A DNA stretch of 64,000 nt, taken from the NCBI RefSeq assembly GCF_019578655.1, contig NC_063259.1, positions 24,167,277 through 24,231,276 of the forward strand, given 5' to 3'. Source of the stretch: Ricinus communis (taxonomy: Eukaryota > Streptophyta > Magnoliopsida > Malpighiales > Euphorbiaceae). The stretch's first letter is position 1; each line of letters begins with the position of its first letter. A program made the translations under genes and the position numbers. This document shows positions 46,090-58,157 of the stretch, in pieces. The notes beneath the pieces are model-generated. The model was not told the DNA's origin, did not search any database, and worked only from the letters and a program-made list of their open reading frames with translations.

Positions 46090-49000
46090 TTCCTTCCTCC
46101 CAGTACCCAACATATAGATCCACTTCTAGAGAGGGAATATAAAAACGAAATACCATCTTAGGATTTTAAAAGAATAATATTAAGAAATTATAAATGAATC
46201 ATCTTATTAATGAAAAGAATATTACTATACTCTATATCTTTTATTAATTATTTTTATCACGTCTCAATATTTCATTTATAAAATAACTAAACTAAAGTAA
46301 AATTAAAGTTGAATAATTGAGTTAAAATAAATTAAAATTTTGTTACTAAAAAGTGAGAATTTGTATGGTTATCCAGGTTTTTAAATAGGGTTACTTTTCC
46401 ATAAGTTGTGTGGTTAGCTCAGTTGTTGTGTCATGATGAGTATAGAATCCATGGAGCCCAAGCGTGCGGTGCATGGCTGGTGGAAACATCTGCAACTACA
46501 AAAAGCTATCAAGAAGCTCCAGTCCATGCGACCAGACAATAAGTCTTCCTGCCTACGTTGGATAGTTATATATATATATATATATATATCTATCTTTCCC
46601 CCTTTAAAGGGAACTTGAACGCGGAGCGTGCATTGCCATGCTTTTCATGATACGCAGCGTACAGTCTGGTGTCTTATGATACAAAATGCCTTGTTTAATT
46701 CATATCTATATATAATTGCCTATATTTGAAATTTATCTTAAGTAGCAACATCGTTTTATTTTATTAAAAAATAAATTTATTCAAGTTATTTATTTCTAAT
46801 ACTAAACTGTGTTATTACTTTATGGTGAAATAATTATATAATCTGCAATTTATTAAACGTTCTAAATCGGATAATTTTTCTCATTATTTATCCTATAAAA
46901 ATAAAATGTGAGTGGTTTTCTTCCTGCTTCTTTAAGTCCGACACTATTTTGCCTTTATTATGAATATTTTATATTTTGCTATTGAATATGAATATTTTTT
47001 ATATTTATATATATATATAAATATTTTATATTTTATTATTAAATAAATAATATATTTTTATTATTTAAAATTAATATATTTCGACTATCTATTGATTTTG
47101 GGTAAACCCTAAAACACACGACAAACTTAAATAAAAGAAATCCCTATCTGCAAACGGTGCTCAAGTATCTTATATGGAAGGAAAAAAAAAAAAAAATGGG
47201 TGGTGGTTGAGGCTCTTGGACATGTTGAAAGGTTGAGGGCAAACAACAAATGGGTCCAGGCCAGAGTATTTGCTGGTCTTGGGCTGACCATTGGAAATCA
47301 GTTGAAATTGTTAGTACATTTCATCACATGAATTTATTTCTTCAAGGTCACCTCTTCGATTTCAAAGTCATCAAAAATCGTCAATGTGAAATGAAGTAGC
47401 ACAGATTTAGAGAATCCTAGTTTGAATTAAGAGTTCCGAATTCAAACATTTTGGTCTTATTTACACTTTATATATTCAAATAAGGATATCGGTACATTAG
47501 TTTTATGGTTGCTATACATCAGTTTTACGGTTGCAGATAAAATTAAAAATTGAATTATTTGTCATACATTAAAAAAGTATAAGTATAAGAAAAGAAATTA
47601 TAACATATTTAATACAATTTGTGATTTTATAATAGTAGATAAATTTAGATAGGTATTTTCTCTAATTAGCATAAGCAAATTTTGTAATTTTTATAATCAA
47701 AATTTCAAACTATTAATATATTAATATACAAGTCAAATTTTACTTAATCTGGACTCCGCTCGTTTACTAAATAAATGCAAATAAATCTTTATTAAGCTAA
47801 ATGTTGAAAAAAATTCACGAGCTACTCAACTTATTTGCTACGATATTGATTACTAAAGTTACATGCCCTCCAAGGAGCAAGCAAGACCCTCGACGGGTGA
47901 TTTTCTTTTTTGTTACGTGGTTCATAAAATTTAATTTCACTTTTGAAAAATATCCGATCTTCAACTTTACTTAAACTTAAAGATTCCGGTACATACTCTT
48001 AGTTAATAATCTAGCTCAATCGATAAGTATCTTATTTTTTATGTTCCAACATCTAATATTGAAATAGAATTTAGTTATTACATTAACTAAAATTTCAAAT
48101 TTGAGTTTTATATAACTATATTAAAATTTTTGAGATAACGCCTTATTACATATACCCAATATGCTCCAAATATTAACTCTAAATACATCTAAAGAAAAGT
48201 ATTTAATTCAATGTTAGTTTTGACAGTAACATCTTTTCTTCTTATTTATGGTTACTCTGGAGTAGCCAGGTTATATAATTTGTAAATGGTGCAAGGGTTT
48301 GCATGGACATGTGAGCAGAGAACATGCCTTTCTGACTTAAGAGAGGGATTACCATGTAATTTGGTATCACAGGTTCCGATTAAACAAAAAGATGTTTGGA
48401 GAGGTGGTTCTCAAAGTTTGAAATTCGTACTCATCACATTCTTCAAGGGACCAACACCCACCGATTTTCCATTTTCTAAGGGGGAATTCCATTCTGTATT
48501 TAAGTCTTGGCGATCCCCACTCTATAAATACGTGATCAACTTCTTCTTTGTCAAATTCAAGATTTCCATATAATTAACTCAAACATCGGCAGTTAATTCT
48601 TTTCTTTTTTTTAAATATTATTTATATGCATATTTTTATAACCAGACAAATCCATTTTATTTTAGGGTCCGATTCTTGTAATATTGTTGATTTATTGTGA
48701 CAACAACAATGATATGGCATGTTCTTTAATTTAAAATCTAAATAAAAATGTAGAAAAATTATGTTAAAGTCATGTGGGAAGCAATAACAAAAAGCTCCCT
48801 ACAACAGAGAAACACATAGGAAAACTTGAAAATTCAACAATATATGTATAGTTCCTCGTACAGTGAATGGCGGCAGACAGGCGCAAAACACACGTACCTT
48901 CCATTCCACGTTCTTATATTCTATTCTCTATACATAACCTGTAAATGCCATCTGTATTGGTTCACTCGCCATTAGTGCTCTTTTCTTAACGATATCTTGA

Positions 49001-49247
49001 AAAGAAGAAAAAAGAAAAGAAAATATGCACAAAACAATATGGTATATATATATATACATATATCATAATATTGTGATCGAGAATTCTTAGAGATTTTCGC
49101 ACTTGACGGTCCAATGTGTGATGGCTCGAGCGTTCATGCAATAATCTGTTATAAAAATTATTATAATACAAGATTAAGGACTTCATTTAAATTTGATTAT
49201 ATTAAACATGGGAAAACGAATGTTGGGACCATAGTCTTTGACTTGGG
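44791..49247. other. AT-rich intergenic block upstream of the RGF gene
   Basis: Long AT-rich spacer with an (AT)n microsatellite at 46044-46087 and a shorter (TA)n near 46565-46588. The 46433-46618 and 48286-48573 plus-strand frames have no recognisable motif. A well-formed TCTATAAATAC sequence near 48520-48530 has no gene downstream. No tRNA, snoRNA or known miRNA was recognised. Confidence 0.5.
46044..46087. repeat. (AT)n microsatellite
   Basis: About 22 uninterrupted AT dinucleotides. Confidence 0.95.
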
Positions 49248-49267
49248 TATATTTATAGGCTATAAAG
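49248..49267 (+). promoter_or_regulatory. Candidate TATA region of the RGF gene
   Basis: TATATTTATA followed by CTATAAAG lies ~140 bp upstream of the start codon, a plausible core promoter position. No experimental start site is known. Confidence 0.5.
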
Positions 49268-49406
49268 CCTATTATATTTGACTCTTGGAGTTTTTTGTTG
49301 AATCTCTGATCCTTTGCTTTCATTTATTTCTCTTCTTCTGCTGCTTGAATTAACAGAATACAGACATACTCAGGAAGGAGTAACTAAAGGGAAAGATATA
49401 AAAGAT

Positions 49407-50227
49407 ATGACTGCTGTTGCTGTTGCTGTCACTTTGAGGTTTATCATGTGCTTGTTGCTCGCAGTACATCTGTTTAGTGCTGCATGGGGCGACACTAATG
49501 CATATGCCCTTGAAGGTATACTAGCTTGCTTTTTCTCTTGAACCCCTTTTGGTCTAGTTTTCTTTTATATATACTTTTAGGGTGTAACATTTTTCTCTAA
49601 TTGAAAATTCATTTGATATATAATGCAGATGAAGAAGACTTCTTCTCAACAGAAAAGGTAATCGCTTTGTTTGTTACTCTGTTATTATCTGAGTTTAAAG
49701 TATTTAAAAAATATACATATATCATTGCTTTAACAGTTGAACACAATACATGAAAAGTAATTAAGTGATTTGTGATAAATAAAGACGATGGTTCTTATTC
49801 ATTCATTTATTTTCATGATTTTTGAGTTGATTAATTTGCATGTGGTGTTCATTACTTCATGTGTATTTAGAATGTACCGGTGGATGGTATTCCTAATGGA
49901 AGTGTTGCAACCAAAAGTGAAATAAGGGGGAGGAAGATGATTCAAAACAAAGTCATCATCAAGAGGGTAGAAATTAGAGGCAGTGGAGCAGCTGCACATG
50001 GAGAGACAGCAAGTGAAAATAAAGCAGTGGCTGGAAAATTGGGCAGCAAAGGGAATAACATTAATAGTAAGAACAATAAGGAGGAACCCATGATTGGAGG
50101 AGGAACTAGTAAGGGAAGCATTAGCCATTTTCCTCATAAAAGTATGAATAATGAGGCAGCAGCTGGTTTTGTAGCTTTCAGTGCTGATTACCATGCTCCT
50201 AGGCATCACCCTCCTAAAAATAACTAA
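49407..50227 (+). CDS. Root meristem growth factor (RGF/GLV/CLEL) peptide precursor
   Basis: Secreted prepropeptide whose C-terminus yields a sulfated signalling peptide; family members maintain root stem-cell niches and gravitropic growth through receptor kinases. Exons 49407-49515, 49629-49657 and 49871-50227 sum to 165 codons with the stop. Residues ~1-28 form a signal peptide (LRFIMCLLLAVHLFSAAWG). The variable middle is rich in Gly, Lys and Asn. The end reads DYHAPRHHPPKNN, matching the DYxxPRxxPPxxN consensus: Asp-Tyr for tyrosine sulfation and a Pro that is hydroxylated in the family. The start at MTAVAVAV is preferred over an in-frame Met at 49314, because it puts the signal peptide at the N-terminus. 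RGF2 (At1g13620) or RGF3 (At2g04025) are the likely orthologues from gene order. Confidence 0.93.
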
Positions 50228-51677
50228 TTAATAGAGGCTTATAACTGAAAATCTAAAGTTTGTTGCTCTACTTTTCTGTGTCTAATAGCTCCTTTTTGTT
50301 TTATATTTTGAAGTAATGCTTAGATGGATGCTACTGCAAATGTTACTTGCTCAAAAGCAACTAATTAGTTTTTTTGGTTGTTTATAAGTGAATTTACTCT
50401 ATATACTTGTAGAATGTTCTAATTCAGTCTTCTATTTGAATGTGTTTTGGCTTCTTGGTACTAAATTTATTTTGCATATAACAGTTTGGATATCAAATTA
50501 TAATTAATCGGAATTTAATATTGGAAAGTCGTATATAAACTATTTCTGATGTATTAACTCAATGGTTAGATTAATGATAAAAATTTCGAATGATTTATAC
50601 TTAATAACGAGAATAACATATATTTTAAATCTATAGTACTTTATATTTATCATCTATATAATATTGAGTGTAACATAATAGAAGGAGCTAAGAAAAGCCG
50701 ATTATGTTAAAATAATACTATAATATCCTAATTTATATTTTTATTTCATATAATTGTTTTTAGTTTTTAAACGACAGTACTTCATTATATTCTAGTTTAA
50801 ATTTTGTGCATTAGTTCAGAATAATCTTAAATAATTTTAATTTAGAATATTTAAAATGATTTTGAATTGAAATATTTTAAGATGTATTTGTCTAAAAATA
50901 TACATGATTCAGTAATTTAATCCCTTATATTCATTTATTATTAAAAAAATCACGATTTCTACTAAATAATTATAATTTCCAGAATACATATTTTACTTTT
51001 TAAATAATTAATATCGATTAAACTTTATTATGCACACTTTAATCTGTTTAAGCTCAATTAAAAAATTAAATAAATTCAAATTCACACGAGGCAAATTCAA
51101 ACTAATCAAAGTTAAGTTATAAAAGTTCTAAATTAGGCTTTCCCTTTCAAGTGACATGAAACACGTGTTTCATTCTAACTATATATAAAAATCAATAAAT
51201 TAATAACAGGTTGCCTACATAATGTAAATTACTTTTGTTATGTTAAGAGTGTTTAATTTTTAATAAATTTGATATATTTTTTAAAATTCTCAAAAAGAAT
51301 ACTTCAGATTATATTAATGCCTTTTCAGATTTATACTATTGTATGTAATTCATTAAAATAATAATTTTCATATTTATATGGAATTGGTTAGCAGGGAAAA
51401 CCATGTAATTATAAAATAAAATAGTAGGAATGTGTCTTCTCTTTTTGTAAGAGATTGACACCGACAGTCACAGAGCTGTCCAAATCTTTCTTAATGACTA
51501 TTTGTCCGCACAAGACAATCCCACATACTAAAACAATGACCTCATTAGTTTAGATCATCTTCCCTCATTTCCAAAACCAAAAAGACTCTTTCCACAATTC
51601 GCCATAACCCTCTCCACCGATTTGGAAAAAGAAAAAGAAAAGAGAAAACAAGTAAAATACCGTCTCCACCTGTCATC
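50228..51677. other. AT-rich spacer between RGF and UGT89B1
   Basis: It holds the RGF 3' UTR and, near 51550-51677, a C/A-rich leader of the glucosyltransferase gene. A short TTAACTCAATGGTTAGA / TTTCGAATGA pair near 50555-50590 resembles degraded Pol III A and B boxes but is too weak to call. Confidence 0.45.
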
Positions 51678-53114
51678 ATGTCCGCCGCCGCGCCGAACAG
51701 TACCGGCGCTGGAGCCAAGAAACCACCGCATATACTAATTTTTCCCTACCCAGCACAAGGCCACACGCTTCCTCTTTTAGATCTAACCCATCAGCTGTCT
51801 CTCCATAACCTTACTCTCACCATTCTAACCACACCCAAAAACCTCTCCACTCTCTCTCCGCTTCTCTCCACTCACTCTAACATTCGACCTTTAATCTTTC
51901 CTTTACCGTCTCACCCTTCACTCCCTGCAGGCGTAGAAAACGTTAAAGAGCTGGGCAACACTGGAAACTTGCCCATAATTGCGTCTTTAAGAAAGCTTTA
52001 TGATCCCATTATCCAGTGGTTCCGTTCCCAGGTTAATCCCCCTGTTGCTCTCATTTCTGATTTTTTTCTTGGGTGGACTTTAGCCCTGGCTAATGAGATC
52101 AATATTCCCAGATTCACATTTTATTCATCCGGTGCGTTCTTGGCTTCTGTCGCTGATCATTGTTGGAATCATATTGATGTTGTGAAGAATTTAAAGGTTG
52201 TTGACTTTGTTGACTTGCCCACAACGCCGTCGTTTAACGAGGAGCATTTGCCTTCTATGTTTCGGTCTTATGATGAATCCGACCCGGATTGGGAGGTTGT
52301 TAAGGAAGGATCGCTGGCTAATATGTCGAGTTATGGGTGTGTTTTTAATAGCTTTGAAGCTTTAGAAGGTGAGTATTTGGGTTTCTTGAAAAAGAAAATG
52401 GGTCATGATAGGGTTTATGGCGTTGGCCCGCTTAGTCTCTTGGGTCCGGATCACTCCCCCCGGGGTAACTCGGGTTCGTTTGCTCACGTGTTTAATTGGC
52501 TTGATGGGTGCCCGAATGGGTCAGTGGTTTATGTGTGCTTTGGGAGTCAAAAACTGATGAGTAATACACAAATGGAGGCATTGGCTACGGGTCTCGAAAT
52601 GAGCATGGCCCGATTTATTTGGGTAGTGAAAACGGGCTCGGCTCACCAACGGGAATCCGGATATGGAGAAGTACCCGATGGGTTTGAGGACCGGGTTGCC
52701 AGACGGGGCATGGTGGTAAGAGGGTGGGCCCCACAGGCGAAGCTACTGAGTCACGCCGCGGTGGGCGGGTTTTTGAGCCACTGCGGATGGAACTCGGTGC
52801 TAGAAGGGATAGCGAGTGAGGTGTTAATACTGAGCTGGCCAATGGAGGCTGACCAATTTGTGAATGAAAAACTGCTGATGGATCTAGGTATGGCTGTGAG
52901 AGTGTGCATGGGCACTGACTCGGTGCCGGACTCGGCGGAGTTAGGGAAAGTGATTGGTGAGTCGATGAATGGAGTTGGATATGAGCAAGAGAAAAGGAAG
53001 GCTAGAGAGTTGAAAAGTAGAGCACTGGGTGCTGTAAGAGAGGGCGGAAGTTCATTAAGAGACCTAAAGGAGTTGGTCAATGAGCTAAACAAGGACCATG
53101 GCTACATGAATTAA
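51678..53114 (+). CDS. UGT89B1: UDP-glycosyltransferase, UGT89B1-like
   Basis: Family 1 glycosyltransferase that moves glucose from UDP-glucose to small acceptors; UGT89B members act on flavonols and benzoates in the cytosol. It is an intronless frame of 478 aa, normal length for the family. The GT-B N-lobe begins KKPPHILIFPYPAQGHTLPL with the predicted catalytic His at residue 18; its partner Asp should lie in ALISDFFLGW. The C-lobe carries the full 44-residue PSPG box, starting WAPQAKLLSHAAVGGFLSHC, continuing GWNSVLEG and ending WPMEADQ, with the Asp-Gln pair typical of glucose users. The G+C content is clearly higher than the flanks, most of all in the 5' Ala-rich start. The acceptor cannot be deduced. 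Confidence 0.92.
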   Translation: MSAAAPNSTGAGAKKPPHILIFPYPAQGHTLPLLDLTHQLSLHNLTLTILTTPKNLSTLSPLLSTHSNIRPLIFPLPSHPSLPAGVENVKELGNTGNLPIIASLRKLYDPIIQWFRSQVNPPVALISDFFLGWTLALANEINIPRFTFYSSGAFLASVADHCWNHIDVVKNLKVVDFVDLPTTPSFNEEHLPSMFRSYDESDPDWEVVKEGSLANMSSYGCVFNSFEALEGEYLGFLKKKMGHDRVYGVGPLSLLGPDHSPRGNSGSFAHVFNWLDGCPNGSVVYVCFGSQKLMSNTQMEALATGLEMSMARFIWVVKTGSAHQRESGYGEVPDGFEDRVARRGMVVRGWAPQAKLLSHAAVGGFLSHCGWNSVLEGIASEVLILSWPMEADQFVNEKLLMDLGMAVRVCMGTDSVPDSAELGKVIGESMNGVGYEQEKRKARELKSRALGAVREGGSSLRDLKELVNELNKDHGYMN

Positions 53115-53890
53115 TTCAAATTTGAGGTGAATTTAAGCTTTTTCCTTTTCAAAATCATACCAGGGACAAGTCACTTTTGTGTCAATGCAAGATGAAAAGA
53201 TATATATGTATTTTGAGGAATGCTTTCCTAAATAAAAGCTTTTATTTATACATGCGCATTGAATTAGTGGATTTTGTTTGAAGAGTTTGTATTCTAGAAA
53301 AACAGCAGGTGGAGTAACATCTCTGCCCAGAATCTTTCACAGCTTGCTTAATTCTTGGAACTACAATTTTCAATTTCAATACTATATTTTAATATTTAAT
53401 AAAATTTATCTGTCAAATCAAAAAAAAAATTAAATTAACATTAGAACGGTTGATTCGTTCCATTACTAAAATATTATCATTTAAATATATAAATTAATTT
53501 TTTTTTAATTTTAAAGTTTCAATAATTTTATATATTTAAAAGATAATATTTTAATAGTAAGAATATTTATTGTGTCCATAGATTTTATTAATAATTTTAT
53601 TAAAGGTTAAAAATTAAAATCAATAAAATTAAAAATTTAAACAATACATCCTAAATTTAATAATAAATTCAAACTATAGAATTCTTTTTGGCAATTAAAC
53701 TGTTAAAATACAAGCTTAGTAATGGTTGATAATATAAATTACATTCTTATATAACAAATATATTTGGATAATATATATCAAGAATTCAGACTATATGTTT
53801 GTGCATATATATATGGAAGTTAAAAGAAGATAATATTATCGACATTAGAATGCTACTATATATTACACTGGCTAGCTAAATAGTTTAATG
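53115..53890. other. AT-rich spacer
   Basis: The UGT 3' UTR grades into very AT-rich DNA. No gene or clear repeat was seen. Confidence 0.5.
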
Positions 53891-54537
53891 CTAAGCAATC
53901 TGAAACCTACACAAAGGACATACTCTGCTCCTTTTCAGCCAATCGTAAATGCAAGTATCACGATAATGATGGGAACATGGCGTACAGACTACTTCACTAC
54001 CAATCAAAAGCTCATCTAAACAAATGGTGCATTGGCTCATCGAATCTTTGATTTCCTTCACCTTCTTGAAAGCTTCAGGCGATGACTCAGATGCAGGGTC
54101 TAAGCTTAAACCACCCCCACCACCGTCGTCCACGGTGTTAAGAACTATGGGCGGAATATCAATATTAATCATTAAATGCAAGACCTTGCGATCATGCCAA
54201 TTCACTTATGGAGTATTTTGCTGATCATGGGTTCTTGAATAGGGACGTGGAGATCAAGAAGCATTTGTAGTAAAATAGAGCTGGATGTTTGTCTGCTATG
54301 CATGGTGAGGCGAGAACGTTCCACGAGAATGGCGGCGGCACATTCAAAGCTATCATTCTCATCGTGGCTACCATCATCGTCATCTTCCTCCTCCATTGTT
54401 GAATCGAGGGGAGGATGCATAAAGGTGGCTGCAACTCTGATACAGAATATCTCACTTGAGAATGAATCATCTCCCGGTTCGACAATGTCATACAACGGAA
54501 TCATACTGCATTGAATTTCATAATCTTCTATCGCCAT
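53891..54537 (-). pseudogene. RING-type E3 ligase gene with frameshift and missing zinc ligand
   Basis: Two frames together resemble one small plant RING protein. The upstream frame starts at MAIEDYEIQCSMIPL and ends at a TGA (54204-54202) after MISKILHK. The next frame continues with NWHDRKVLHL and ends with a RING finger. Only a 1-base frame difference separates them, and no plausible intron fits. The finger reads CTICLDELLIGS, then CTPCSHHYRDTC, then CPLC. In a RING-H2 finger the CxHxxHxxC core needs a second His, but the codon here is CGT (Arg), one transition from CAT. Both defects suggest a decayed gene; a sequencing error would explain the frameshift but not the ligand. The family beyond RING is not recognised. 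Confidence 0.7.
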
Positions 54538-55548
54538 CTCCATACATACACGATATCGTGTGTATGACGACATGCATGGAAGAAAAGAAGAAGAAAATAC
54601 ACATATATACACACACTAAAAATGATAAATATAGATGCTTGTAAAAGTCTTAATTTTGCATCTTCAATTTGATAACAATTTCTTGTTTTTATGGCTTTCC
54701 CTAGTAGTAGTTTGCTTGTAATTACAAACACATTTAAACTTAATCACTATAGTATATAACAACTAACTAAACTAAGTTTAATTAACTCCGCTTGCCTAAA
54801 CACCAGTGATTAACTTGTTCTCTGAACTCACAGAACAATAAAAAGCAATCTCTTTATTTGTTTTCCTGTCATAATGATGGTTGATAATTGATTTAATAGT
54901 GCACATATACATCCACTTCAGACTATTAGTTTTTGTGGTTAAAGCAAAAACTATTAGTTTTTGCACTTACAGATCACACACACGCACTAAAAACGAAAAA
55001 TAAAAAATAGAAGAGAATTCCTCTAAAAAATTCTGAACAATCTCTTCTTTTCACACCCTTAGAAGGCAACTATGATCAGTTTGAGGCATGAATACATATA
55101 TCTGATGAAAATTCATTGATACAAAATGAATTACTGAGTCTAATTCTTGAAAATACTTGAAAACATGCATATGAATACATATATCTGATGCAGTAAAATT
55201 TGATTTGTGGATTGTTTTGGTTTAATTCCTAATTTTTGTTAAGAGTATTTAAAGCTTACTATCATTTAGGAATATTTTAAATTTTATCTTTATTTTCTTT
55301 TTCCTTTATCCTAAATAGTTTCGGTTTAGGATTTGCTAGCCCGTTCTGTATTAGAGTTTCCCATCATTAATTTGAAATTATTTTTATTTTGGTTTGTTAT
55401 TTCCTAATCGTAATAGAAATTGGATATAAATTATTGGAAAATTCTTGGCTTGCCTTGTGGTTTTTCCATTCTTGATTCTTCTCTTATAAACATCATCTCT
55501 CAAAACCACCAAAAAAACAGTCTTCTGCTTATTAGAACAAGTTGAGTC
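54538..55548. other. Intergenic spacer
   Basis: No gene was seen. A GAATACATATATCTGATG segment occurs twice (near 55089 and 55171), a small local repeat. Confidence 0.4.
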
Positions 55549-56569
55549 ATGGTACAGGCACCGTCTTTCATTGTTAATAATCCACAAAACTGCAAACTGG
55601 CCATTACCATTCAACGTAGAACTTACTGCATTGGCGTTAATGAGGATGAACATTCATCATCTATAGGAGTTGGAATCCTTGACAGAGCTACTATAGATTG
55701 GGTAGTCCCAACTGTTCTTGGACCTAAACCTAAGCCATGTAAATTAGGTTACTGGGCTCTACCATTGAATGATGTTAGAATCTTGGTAATCAAGAAAGGG
55801 GTTGCACAAGAAGATGAAGACTGTTTATGGTTTCTTCAAGTGAACACCGAGTATGTTAGGAAGCAGACAGAAATATTAAAGGAAGAAGTTGTTGCTTGGA
55901 GTAAAGGTGGAACAGGCAATTTTGATAAGCCTGTTGTTATAACTGGTCCATCTGGTGTAGGTAAAGGAACACTGATCTCAATGCTTGTGAAGGAGTTTCC
56001 ATCAATTTTTTAGTTTAGTGTTAGCCACACGACTGGTGCTCCAAGAAACATGGAGGAAGATGGGGTGGACTATCATTTTACTGAGCGAATTGCTATGGAG
56101 AAAGAGATATAAGATGGGATATTTCTTGAGTTTGCTTCTGCTCATGGGAAACTATATGCAACTAGTACTGAAGCTATTGAGGCGGTGGCCAATAAAGGGA
56201 AGAGATGTATTTTTAGTATTGATGTTCCAGGTGCAAGATTGGTAAGGTCAAGTTATTTGGAAGCAGTTTTCATCTTTATTTCTCCACCATCTATGGAGAA
56301 GCTTGAGAAGAGACTTCGTGCAAGAGGGGCTCAGACAGACGGGCATGCGCAATGCTGAAGCAGAAATTGAACAAGGAAAATCATCAGGCATATTTGATCA
56401 TATTTTGTATAATGATAATCTCGACGAGTGTTATAAGAATCTCAAGAAAGTTCTGGAATTGGATGGAATTCAAGTTAATCTGGCTTACAACCATTCTATA
56501 ACGAAAATTGATGATAAAATCATCATACGTTGTAAAACAGAAGAAGTAGACAAAGATCAAAGAGACTGA
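55549..56569 (+). pseudogene. Processed guanylate kinase pseudogene
   Basis: Intronless copy of a plant cytosolic guanylate kinase (GMP + ATP to GDP + ADP) of the long AGK1/AGK2 type. The first 154 codons are open, including the plant-specific N-terminal region and the P-loop GPSGVGKGT. Then a TAG follows the PSIF residues (56011), a TAA follows MEKEI (near 56110), and a deletion with frame change occurs after RLRARG. The remainder [20 protein letters not shown] continues in another frame to 56569. Absence of introns points to a retrocopy, though no clear poly-A tail or target duplication was found. The nucleotide-binding lid region is lost, so kinase activity is not expected. Confidence 0.85.
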
Positions 56570-57564
56570 TAGTACTGGATGCATCATCTCTGAGAGGAGG
56601 GGCACCTGGAAGGACAAGGATTAACAAGCTGAGCTGAGCTAACGACTGGAGACCCATTTTAACTTAGTTATTTTGAGTACAAGTTTGGATTCGTATAATT
56701 ATAACTTAACCAAAGTTTAAATCTTCTCTTAATTTAGCTTCATACTGCAGATGATATCAGTCAAATATCATAATCCAACAGTGAACAAAAATTATTTAAC
56801 AGCAGAATTCCTAGTTTTTTTTACTGTTCAGGACAACAGATATAGTGTACATATTCACTGGCCTACGACATAAAATAGGAGTAGTTTATACCAGGTGTAT
56901 AGAGGGAAAAAGGTGTTTGTCATTTGCATTTCAATTAATTGAGATTCTAGCAGAACAGAGGATTCCCATCATCTGCATTTAAATTTGAGTTGTAATAGCC
57001 ATAGCCAGAGTCATTTTGGCATTTACCTGACCTGTAATGGTAGTGTATGATTATAGAGGTTAAAGTTTAATTGCATCCATGGAATTGAACAAAATGATAA
57101 ATTCCTGTCAAGCCACTATCCTTGGAAAACAAATCCAGCAGCAAATTGAACATGAATGTCCGGGACAAATGATTTAGTTACCTCACACATCTTATGACTT
57201 TGGATTCTACAACCATTTTGAAAACAAAATATGGGATGGATATCTATTCATAACATACTGCAGGAGAATGATTAGCATGTCGTTTCTGTTTTGGGTGAAA
57301 CGTTCGAGTATGAGCATTTCAGACCAGCAATAATGAAATCTGCATGAGAGATGAAGAGGGGGAAAGATCTCTTTATAACCGTCTTCCATACACTTTGGTA
57401 AAACTCAAAACTTACGTCGTTTCATTTGCACAAATGGAGGTGCACAATTCCTGATTTTATTATACATTAGTGAAAAGATTGGATGACTTAGGAATTTTAT
57501 TTACCAGCGTACATAGAAGGTACAAGATTATTTATAAGGGCACATGACTGAACTTCTGCAGTGT

Positions 57565-57785
57565 TGCCTCTAAAAATATTTTATGAACAGCTTGGCTAAA
57601 TGCAATGATGACCCAGAAGAAAAGCAGCTTGCGTACATCGCTTTTGATTTTCCATTGCTCACAAGAACAGAGTATTCTTCTTTGTGCTTCTGAAGTAAGT
57701 TGATGAACTGCTACGCCACATGCAACGGAAACCCACAACAAGAGAGGCAGCTTGCATGTATCCCATTCCAATTTCCGTTAATCAT
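57565..57785 (-). repeat. Diverged 123-bp tandem duplication with hydrophobic frame
   Basis: Two direct copies are offset by 123 bp (landmark GCAGCTTGC at 57624 and 57747). On the minus strand both translate in one open frame to a similar hydrophobic segment: KLPLLLWVSVACGVAVHQL and KLLFFWVIIAFSQAVHKIF. The period is a multiple of three, and the reading frame is kept. No ATG opens the frame, and no known family was recognised. Confidence 0.6.
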
Positions 57786-58100
57786 ACACACAAGTCTACT
57801 GGGTTGGTCAACCCTGGGCGAGAAGAAATATTAGAAAAAGATATATTATGGTTCCTGAAGAATACAAGTTAATTACAGACTTCACAAAAATAAAATGAAG
57901 TATTCTCTCACCATGTGAAATGAGGTCTTGCACCACCATCACCCTCTTCTAGAGGATTTTGCTACTATAAAGATTGGCCAAACTCACATCCACTTGGTGT
58001 GATTTAGCACATCCGAAAAACAACCAAGTCGATGAATGTCACCTATATAACCTTTCTGGCACCAGAAGAAACAAACTATTATGCAAATCACATTCGTAAT

Positions 58101-58157
58101 CACATGAAGGCCTAGAAAATATGTACAACATGAAGGCCTAGAAAATATGTGCATCAC
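58101..58157. repeat. Short tandem repeat, ~28-bp unit
   Basis: ACATGAAGGCCTAGAAAATA followed by TGT occurs twice in tandem, and ACATGAAGGC appears a third time shortly after. Confidence 0.9.

Noticed and set aside
46400..46450. tRNA-like GGTTAGCTCAGTTG sequence
   Set aside because: It resembles a tRNA D-arm/A box, but no matching B box, anticodon stem or acceptor pairing follows.
46433..46618. 61-codon frame considered as a small signalling peptide gene
   Set aside because: No signal peptide or known peptide motif; the end is encoded by an AT microsatellite.
48003..48060. SINE-like A and B boxes (TAGCTCAATCGATAAG, GTTCCAACATC)
   Set aside because: The promoter-like pair is present, but no A-tail, boundary or length consistent with a SINE was found.
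48286..48573. 95-codon plus-strand frame
   Set aside because: No similarity recognised, and the C-terminal third is encoded by AT-rich sequence containing a TATA-like element.
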